From the NCBI GenBank assembly GCA_023420415.1, contig JAEZWF010000011.1, positions 1 to 64,000 on the forward strand: a DNA stretch of 64,000 nucleotides, read 5' to 3'. This document shows, piece by piece, positions 58,638-64,000 of this stretch; position 1 is the first letter of the stretch; every line of letters starts with the position of its first letter. The notes beneath the pieces were generated by a model. The model saw only the letters and a list, made by a program, of their open reading frames with translations. It had not been told where the DNA came from and did no database searches. The position numbers and the translations under genes are program-made. This DNA comes from Actinomycetes bacterium. Its GTDB lineage: Bacteria > Actinomycetota > Actinomycetes > Actinomycetales > Dermatophilaceae.

Positions 58638-59393
58638 TCAGCGTGCGGCTGGGGTGGTGCCGGAGCTCGGCGTCGTCGCCGTCTCCGTGGTGCTCTGCTT
58701 GTCCTTGGCTGCGTCCTTGGCCTTGGGATCCTTGGCGTCGGGCTTCTTGGCGTCCTTGGCCTTGGGCGCGGGCTTGGTGGTGCTCTTGCTCGTCGTGGTC
58801 TTGGTCTTGGCGTTGACGCTGGTCACGGTCGTCACCACGGACCCGTCGGGCTTGGTCACCACCACCGTTGTCGTCGTCACGTCCCCCTTGGTGCTGACGG
58901 TCGTCTTGGGCCCGGTGCTCTTGGTCGCGCCGGCCTTGGCCGAGGAGCCCTGGCTCGCGGCCTGGGGAGCCGACACCACGCTAAAGCCCGGGTCCTTCTT
59001 GGCCGCCTTCGCCACGCCGAGCACCTTGCCGTCGGACAGCCGCAGGAACGCCGCGGACTCCGAGGGCACCATGCCCAGCTTCAGGGCCCGACTCGCGAGG
59101 TTGTCCGGGCTGCGCTGGGCGTCGATCGCCTCGGTGAGCGCCTCCTGGGTGTCGGTGAGCTCACCGGAGGTGGCCTGGAGCCGGTGCAGGGTGAACGACC
59201 CCTCGGCCATCGCCGTGTTGAGCATGAGGAGTGCGAAGAGGCCACCCACCAGGAGCAGCACGCACAGCGACGCGAACAGCCCGTTGCCGGGGTGGCCGAC
59301 CGCCGCCGGCACGAGGCGCAGCGGCTGGGGCTGGGTGGTCCGGCGTGCCGGTGCGCGGGCGGTGAGCCGCGCGGCCGCGGTCTGCTGGCTCAT
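58638..59393 (-). CDS. FtsL-like septum protein with extended Lys/Thr-rich tail
   Basis: The 251-residue protein sits exactly between rsmH and ftsI, where ftsL lies, and has one membrane helix (about 39-60) followed by a coiled coil (about 66-105, TLHRLQATSGELTDTQEALTEAI) and the VPSESAAFLRLSDGKVLG core. Unlike usual FtsL (about 100-120 residues) it ends in about 120 residues of Lys/Thr/Ser/Ala (TKTTTSKSTTKPAPKAKDAKKPDAKDPK), probably disordered outside the cell. It should bind FtsQ and FtsB. The ATG overlaps the rsmH stop by four bases. Confidence 0.8.
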   Translation of the reverse strand: MSQQTAAARLTARAPARRTTQPQPLRLVPAAVGHPGNGLFASLCVLLLVGGLFALLMLNTAMAEGSFTLHRLQATSGELTDTQEALTEAIDAQRSPDNLASRALKLGMVPSESAAFLRLSDGKVLGVAKAAKKDPGFSVVSAPQAASQGSSAKAGATKSTGPKTTVSTKGDVTTTTVVVTKPDGSVVTTVTSVNAKTKTTTSKSTTKPAPKAKDAKKPDAKDPKAKDAAKDKQSTTETATTPSSGTTPAAR

Positions 59394-60382
59394 CGGTGGG
59401 TTCCCTTCGTTCGGGTCGGGGTGGGTCGGGTGCGCTCGGCGGCGCGCAGGCGCACCGAGGCGGATCGTGGGTTGGTGGCCTGCTCGGTCGGCGTCGCCTC
59501 TTCGGCGCCGCGGGTGAGCAGCCGCAGGTATGCCGCGTGCTCGGGAAGCTCGACGGGCAGCCCCTCGGGTGCCCGGCTGCGGGCCCCTTCGGCGAGGACG
59601 CGCTTGGTGATGCGGTCCTCGAGCGAGTGGTAGGACAGCACCGCGATGCGACCGCCCACGCCGAGCAGGTCGATCGCCCGGGGCAGCGCCCGTTGCCAGA
59701 CGGACAGCTCGGCGTTGACCTCGATGCGCAGGGCCTGGAAGGTGCGCTTGCCCGGGTGTCCCCCGCTCTTCTGGGAGGCGGCGGGCACGACGCGCTTGAG
59801 CAGCTCGACCAGCCGCGCCGACCGCGTGAACGGCTCGGTCTCGCGCTCGCGCACGACCGCCCCGACGATCTTGCGGGCGAACCGCTCCTCGCCGTACTCA
59901 CGCAGGATGCGCTCGAGCTCGGCCGGCTCGTAGGTGTTGAGGACGTCGGCCGCGGTCGGGCCGGTGGTCTGGTCCATGCGCATGTCCAGTGGCGCGTCCT
60001 GGGCGTAGGCGAAACCGCGGTCCGCCTCGTCCAGCTGCAACGAGGAGACCCCGAGGTCGAACAGCGACGCGGAGACCTCGTGGATGCCGAGGTCGGCCAA
60101 CGCGGCGGGCACCTCGTCGTAGACGGCGTGCACGAAGGTGGCCCGATCGGCATACGGGGCAAGGCGGTCCGCGGCGAGGGCGAGCGCCTCGGTGTCGCGG
60201 TCGACGCCGACGAGCCGTGCCTGCGGGCAGGCCTCCAGCACGGCCTCGGCATGGCCGCCCATGCCGAGGGTGCCGTCGAGGTAGACCGCGCCCGGCTCGG
60301 AGAGCGCGGGTGCGAGCAGCTCCACGATGCGGTCGCGCAGGACGGGAACGTGCCGCTCGGCGGCCGCTCCTCGTGTCGTCAT
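59390..60382 (-). CDS. rsmH: 16S rRNA m4C1402 methyltransferase
   Basis: The 330-residue SAM-dependent enzyme (formerly MraW) N4-methylates C1402 of 16S rRNA. It has HVPVLRDRIVELLAPAL, the SAM loop YLDGTLGMGGHAEAVLEACP, VGVDRDTEALA, SLFDLGVSSLQLDEADRGFAYAQDAPLDMRMDQTTGPTAADVLNTY and GGRIAVLSYHSLEDRITK. Two ATGs are possible; the one at 60382 is preferred as AGGAG ends six bases upstream, whereas the one at 60388 touches it. Upstream lies the mraW RNA motif. Confidence 0.96.
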   Translation of the reverse strand: MTTRGAAAERHVPVLRDRIVELLAPALSEPGAVYLDGTLGMGGHAEAVLEACPQARLVGVDRDTEALALAADRLAPYADRATFVHAVYDEVPAALADLGIHEVSASLFDLGVSSLQLDEADRGFAYAQDAPLDMRMDQTTGPTAADVLNTYEPAELERILREYGEERFARKIVGAVVRERETEPFTRSARLVELLKRVVPAASQKSGGHPGKRTFQALRIEVNAELSVWQRALPRAIDLLGVGGRIAVLSYHSLEDRITKRVLAEGARSRAPEGLPVELPEHAAYLRLLTRGAEEATPTEQATNPRSASVRLRAAERTRPTPTRTKGTHR

Positions 60383-60433
60383 GCGCATCTCCTGCTCGTG
60401 CTGCTGTGTGGTGGGGGTCGTGATCCCTGCGGT

Positions 60434-60510
60434 CAGGTCTCCATCCGCTCCAAGGGATGCGGCCCGGGACGGGGGAAGTCGTCCCGGGATGCGAAGCGGC
60501 TGGAGACCTG
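60434..60510 (-). ncRNA. mraW RNA motif (cis-acting leader of rsmH)
   Basis: In the 183-base mraZ-rsmH gap the minus-strand RNA folds into a long hairpin: outer arms 60434-60449 and 60495-60510 pair over 16 bases with one G-T/U wobble, and inner arms 60463-60470 and 60481-60488 (CCCGGGAC/GTCCCGGG) close a ten-base loop that reads GACUUCCCCC. The mraW RNA motif of actinobacteria (known from comparative genomics upstream of mraW/rsmH) is a hairpin with a conserved CUUCCCC terminal loop. Both place and loop match. Function of the motif is not established. Confidence 0.85.
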
Positions 60511-60565
60511 GCGGCAGGGCGGTGGTGCGTCGTGGGTGGGGCTGGGTGCCCGGCGCCGGCTCGGC

Positions 60566-60997
60566 CTAGAGGAGTCCGGGGATCACCTCCTCGGACTGGT
60601 CGGCGAAGCCCTGTTCGGTGGACTCGAGGTAGGCGTTCCAGTTGTCGGTGTCCCAGACCTCGACCCGGCTGCCGGCACCGATGACGGTGCAGTCCTTGGT
60701 CAGCCCGGCGTAGGCGCGCAGGTTGGCGGGGATCGTCACCCGCCCCTGCTTGTCGGGGACCTCGTCGGAGGCGCCGGAGAGGAACACGCGGGTGAAGTCG
60801 CGAACGGCCTTGCTGGTCGTGGGTGCGGCCTGCATCTGCTCGGTAACGCGCACGAACTCCGCCATGGGGAAGACGTAGAGGCAGCGCTCCTGTCCGCGGG
60901 TGACGACGAGGCCGTCGGCCATGCGGTCGCGGAACTTGGCGGGGAGGAAGAGGCGGCCCTTGTCGTCGAGGCGCGGCGTGTGCGTTCCGAGGAACAC
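60566..60997 (-). CDS. mraZ: Transcriptional regulator MraZ
   Basis: The 143-residue protein has two AbrB/SpoVT-like DNA-binding halves: FLGTHTPRLDDKGRLFLPAKFRDRM (about 2-26) and SDEVPDKQGRVTIPANLRAYAGL (about 76-98), each with the D-x-K/Q-G-R-x-x-x-P core. MraZ binds direct repeats in its own promoter and represses the dcw genes. The GTG at 60997 follows AGGGGAGGTGG; the frame is open upstream to 61078 but without similarity. Four GTGG(G/A)G repeats lie upstream. Confidence 0.95.
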   Translation of the reverse strand: MFLGTHTPRLDDKGRLFLPAKFRDRMADGLVVTRGQERCLYVFPMAEFVRVTEQMQAAPTTSKAVRDFTRVFLSGASDEVPDKQGRVTIPANLRAYAGLTKDCTVIGAGSRVEVWDTDNWNAYLESTEQGFADQSEEVIPGLL

Positions 60998-61046
60998 CCG
61001 TCCACCTCCCCTGCATCGCCCGCGGACCCCACGGCCCTCTTGATTC

Positions 61047-61085
61047 CCCCACTTTACTCCACCTTCACCCCACAGCACACCCCAC
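61047..61085 (-). promoter_or_regulatory. MraZ operator repeats upstream of mraZ
   Basis: Reading the minus strand, GTGGGG lies at 61085-61080 and 61073-61068, GTGGAG at 61062-61057 and GTGGGG at 61052-61047, with start spacing of 12, 11 and 10 bases. E. coli MraZ binds TGGGN repeats at ten-base spacing in the mraZ promoter. The boxes overlap a TAAAGT -10-like sequence about 50 bases before the GTG. Confidence 0.72.
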
Positions 61086-61133
61086 CAGCGCGTTTTCCCT
61101 CATCTGTTTGGACATTTCTGCAGGTCAACATCG

Positions 61134-61149
61134 GTGGTGCAAAGTGGGG
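61134..61149 (+). promoter_or_regulatory. MraZ-like repeat pair facing moxR
   Basis: GTGGTG (61134-61139) and GTGGGG (61144-61149) are ten bases apart on the plus strand. The surrounding GGTGGTGCAAAGTGGGG resembles GGTGGAGTAAAGTGGGG in front of mraZ, with two differences in 17 bases. Confidence 0.6.
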
Positions 61150-61312
61150 AGGATCTGACGTCCAGCGACCCCCGGGCGCACCCGCCGAGCCGACCACGCG
61201 GCATACCCCCACGTCTCTGCTTGCGTCCGAGCCGCTCGTCGCTCACCCGCGACCACCCACGACGTGGATTCGCCTCGTTCGTTTCGCCTGTTTTTCGCCG
61301 AGGCATGTTCTT

Positions 61313-61328
61313 GTGGGGGGATGTGGGG
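61313..61328 (+). promoter_or_regulatory. Second MraZ-like repeat pair facing moxR
   Basis: GTGGGG at 61313-61318 and again at 61323-61328, exactly ten bases apart, about 70 bases before the moxR start. Confidence 0.6.
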
Positions 61329-61394
61329 GAAGATCGAGGCACCCCACCGGGCACGCCACGTGGCGAGCCGCCACGGACGACGGAAGGACCACCG

Positions 61395-62438
<1,044 letters not shown>

Positions 62439-62446
62439 GGTAGGCC

Positions 62447-63706
62447 GTGCGCAGGCTTCGCGACCTCCTCACCACCCGCGGGCGCGCCTTCGTCGCGGCG
62501 GGAATCACGTTGGTGCTGTGCGGGATCGGGCTCGGGTTCACCGACCTGACCCGCATCGGAGTGCTGCTGGTGGCGTTGCCGTTGCTGAGCGGGCTGCTGA
62601 TGCGCCGGCACGACCTGCGCTTCTCCCTGGAGCGCACCGCCGTTCCCGGCCGTATCCAGGTCGACCAGCAGTCGGTCGTCACCCTCGGCATCGAGAACGC
62701 CGGTGCCGCGACCAGCCCGCTGCTCATGGCCGAGGAGCAGCTCGACTACGCCCTCGGTGACCGCCCCCGCTTCGTCGTGCCGCGCATGCACCGCGGCGAC
62801 CGGCAGGAGGTGCACTACACCGTGCGGTCGCACGTGCGCGGCCGGCATCGCTTGGGGCCGTTGGGTGTTCGGCTGCGCGACCCCTTCGGGTTGAGCACCC
62901 GCGTCGCCGCCATCTCCGGCACCAGCGACGTGCTCGTCCTGCCCAAGATCATCCCGCTGGGATCGGACCGACCGCCCGGCAGCGGCGTCGGCGCCGAGGG
63001 CGCGATCCCCCACATGGTCGCCCTCCACGGCGAGGACGACGTCTCGATCCGCGCCTACCGCGACGGCGACGACCTGCGTCGCATCCACTGGCCGGCCACG
63101 GCCAAGACGGGCGACCTCATGGTGCGTCAGGAGGACCGCCCGGCCCGGCGACGTGCCGCCATCGTGCTCGACTCGCGCGCCCACGGACACCACGGCACCG
63201 GCACGTCCGGGTCGTTCGAGTGGGCGGTCACCGCATGTGCGTCGGTGGCCGTGCACCTGTTGGAGCAGGCGTATGCCGTCCACCTCGTCACCGGCTCGAC
63301 CGCCGACGACGGGCGCGCTACTGCCGCAATGGAACTCGACCCGCTGCTCGACGTGCTCGCCATGGCCGAGACCGGTTCTGACGACGGGTTTGCGGACGTG
63401 ATCCAGGCAGCCCACGGCGTCACCGCATCGGGGGGCCTCGTCCTCGCCGTCGTCACTGACCTCGACGAGGAGCTCGCCCGCCAGGTCGCCTCGCTGCGCC
63501 AGCCGGGCGGCACCGCACTGGCGATGGTCCTCGACCCCGACGGGTTCGGCGCGCGCCGGCGACGCCACACTGGCAGCGGCGACCTGCCCTGCGTGCCGAT
63601 CCTGCAGGGCGCCGGCTGGGGAGTGGCGGTCATCCGCTCCAGCGACGACCTGCCGTCGGTGTGGGGTGTCCTCTCCGGCACGACGGCCCGGGTGGGTGTG
63701 GCATGA
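62447..63706 (+). CDS. DUF58 domain membrane protein
   Basis: The 419-residue protein has two membrane helices (about 14-32 and 36-56) at the N-terminus and then the DUF58 region: GRHRLGPLGVRLRDPFGLSTR, IRAYRDGDDLRRIHWPATAKTGDLMVRQE and RRAAIVLDSRAHGHHGTGTSGSFEWAVT. The SVR-type core H-W-x-x-x-A-K-x-x-x-L is the hallmark. DUF58 proteins pair with MoxR and TgpA; their activity is unknown. GTG start, eight bases after moxR ends. The stop codon overlaps the ATG of a 27-codon ORF (ATGA). Confidence 0.9.
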   Translation: MRRLRDLLTTRGRAFVAAGITLVLCGIGLGFTDLTRIGVLLVALPLLSGLLMRRHDLRFSLERTAVPGRIQVDQQSVVTLGIENAGAATSPLLMAEEQLDYALGDRPRFVVPRMHRGDRQEVHYTVRSHVRGRHRLGPLGVRLRDPFGLSTRVAAISGTSDVLVLPKIIPLGSDRPPGSGVGAEGAIPHMVALHGEDDVSIRAYRDGDDLRRIHWPATAKTGDLMVRQEDRPARRRAAIVLDSRAHGHHGTGTSGSFEWAVTACASVAVHLLEQAYAVHLVTGSTADDGRATAAMELDPLLDVLAMAETGSDDGFADVIQAAHGVTASGGLVLAVVTDLDEELARQVASLRQPGGTALAMVLDPDGFGARRRRHTGSGDLPCVPILQGAGWGVAVIRSSDDLPSVWGVLSGTTARVGVA

Positions 63707-63786
63707 ACCTCACCCCACGACGTTCTTCCCCCGCTCCGCTGCCCCAGATGCTTCGTGGGGACACCGAGGAAGGCCGCCCATCATGA
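63703..63786 (+). CDS. 27-residue overlapping ORF between DUF58 and transglutaminase genes
   Basis: An ATG at 63703 overlaps the DUF58 stop (ATGA) and its own stop overlaps the transglutaminase ATG at 63783 in the same way. The product is MNLTPRRSSPAPLPQMLRGD plus seven residues (TEEGRPS). GAGGAAGG (63767-63774), inside this ORF, is the ribosome site of the next gene. It has no recognisable domain and may serve only as a translational coupler; it could also be chance. Confidence 0.4.
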   Translation: MNLTPRRSSPAPLPQMLRGDTEEGRPS

Positions 63787-64000
63787 ACCGCGGACGGGTC
63801 GCCGACTCCCTGCTCGCCGGTCTCGCCTCCGCCGTGGTGGCGTGGCCGCTGACGACGCTGTTCACCCCCGACACGTGGATCCGACCGACGCTGGTCGTCG
63901 TCGCCATGGTCGTCCTGGCCGGCATCGTCGGCCGCATGCTGACGACCTCGTGGATCGGGGTCGCCGCCACCCAGCTCGTGGGTCTCGTGCTGGTCTCCGG
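63783..64000 (+). CDS. TgpA-type transglutaminase membrane protein, 5' part
   Basis: The gene runs off the window end; 72 codons are present. They code for MNRGRVADSLLAGLASAVVAWPLTTLFTPDTWIRPTLVVVAMVVLAGIVG, i.e. an N-terminal arginine and at least two membrane helices, as in TgpA/DUF3488-transglutaminase proteins that end moxR-DUF58 operons in actinobacteria. The catalytic Cys-His-Asp domain would lie beyond the window. Start chosen by GAGGAAGG nine bases ahead and by the ATGA overlap. Confidence 0.75.
   Translation, partial: MNRGRVADSLLAGLASAVVAWPLTTLFTPDTWIRPTLVVVAMVVLAGIVGRMLTTSWIGVAATQLVGLVLVS

Larger units (their letters stand above)
60998..61394. promoter_or_regulatory. Divergent mraZ/moxR control region (397 bases without a gene)
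   Basis: This gap separates mraZ (minus) from moxR (plus) and holds four MraZ-like repeat units on the minus strand (61047-61085) and two pairs on the plus strand (61134-61149 and 61313-61328). On the minus strand TAAAGT (minus-strand -10 candidate at about 61056-61051) lies among the mraZ boxes, so binding would block initiation. A copy of CGGCATAC is at 61199-61206. No other gene was found. Confidence 0.65.

Overview
The window is high-GC (roughly 70 percent by eye), gene-dense DNA from an actinobacterium. The evidence is an actinobacterial dcw cluster with Wag31-type DivIVA, SepF and YggT but no ftsA, the gene order pepA - lpd - sucB - TIGR01777 - lipB - lipA - DUF4191 - RDD - glnA also known from mycobacteria, F420-type and PadR-type accessory genes, and many GTG starts. 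Short overlapping genes, a diaminopimelate-type MurE (DNPR motif) and the overall gene set fit Micrococcales, possibly Intrasporangiaceae; that family call is an inference, not a demonstration. No tRNA, rRNA, CRISPR array, insertion sequence or prophage was seen.

Layout. 1-13 kb: the 3' end of a DUF222/HNH nuclease gene, a secreted beta-propeller protein (ScyD/ScyE-like), a saccharopine-dehydrogenase-like reductase and a glutathionyl-hydroquinone-reductase-like protein, an M20 dipeptidase, DUF3043, a fused two-domain ECF-type ATPase, DedA, an F420-type LLM oxidoreductase, gcvT and pepA. 13-28 kb: lipoate-centred metabolism (dihydrolipoyl dehydrogenase, the E2 acyltransferase with two lipoyl domains, lipB, lipA), interrupted by a Ser/Thr kinase, a peptidase E, an ATP-grasp enzyme and a DUF4097-PadR operon, and closing with glnA under a well-formed GlnR box. 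28-34.6 kb: an SRPBCC protein, an NAD(P)-binding protein, a YkvA protein, a four-module SpoIIE-type phosphatase and oligopeptidase B. 34.7-61 kb, all on the minus strand: dnaE, rluD-type synthase, lspA, a histone-H1-like/DksA fusion, divIVA, yggT, sepF, yggS, pgeF, ftsZ, ftsQ, murC, murG, ftsW, murD, mraY, murF, murE, ftsI, an ftsL-like gene, rsmH, mraZ. 61.4 kb to the end, plus strand: moxR, DUF58, a 27-codon coupling ORF, and the start of a TgpA-type transglutaminase gene.

How it works together. The dcw genes run from mraZ to ftsZ as a chain of 1-4 base overlaps, so lipid II synthesis and septation are translated as a coupled unit; ftsZ has its own 299-base leader. The mraZ-rsmH gap folds into a hairpin that matches the actinobacterial mraW RNA motif, and direct GTGG(G/A/T)G repeats at 10-base spacing lie in front of both mraZ and the divergent moxR operon, suggesting that MraZ controls both. 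The lipoate block makes octanoylated/lipoylated protein (LipB, LipA), uses it (E2) and re-oxidises it (Lpd), with GcvT as another lipoyl-dependent enzyme nearby.

The most unusual signal is not a gene: the octamer GTATGCCG/CGGCATAC recurs about once per kb on both strands (about 60 copies counted by eye against roughly two expected), inside genes at the cost of the rare codons ATA, TAT and GCA, and once as a perfect 32-base inverted pair. It has the density and pairing behaviour of a DNA uptake sequence or HIP1-type highly iterated word.
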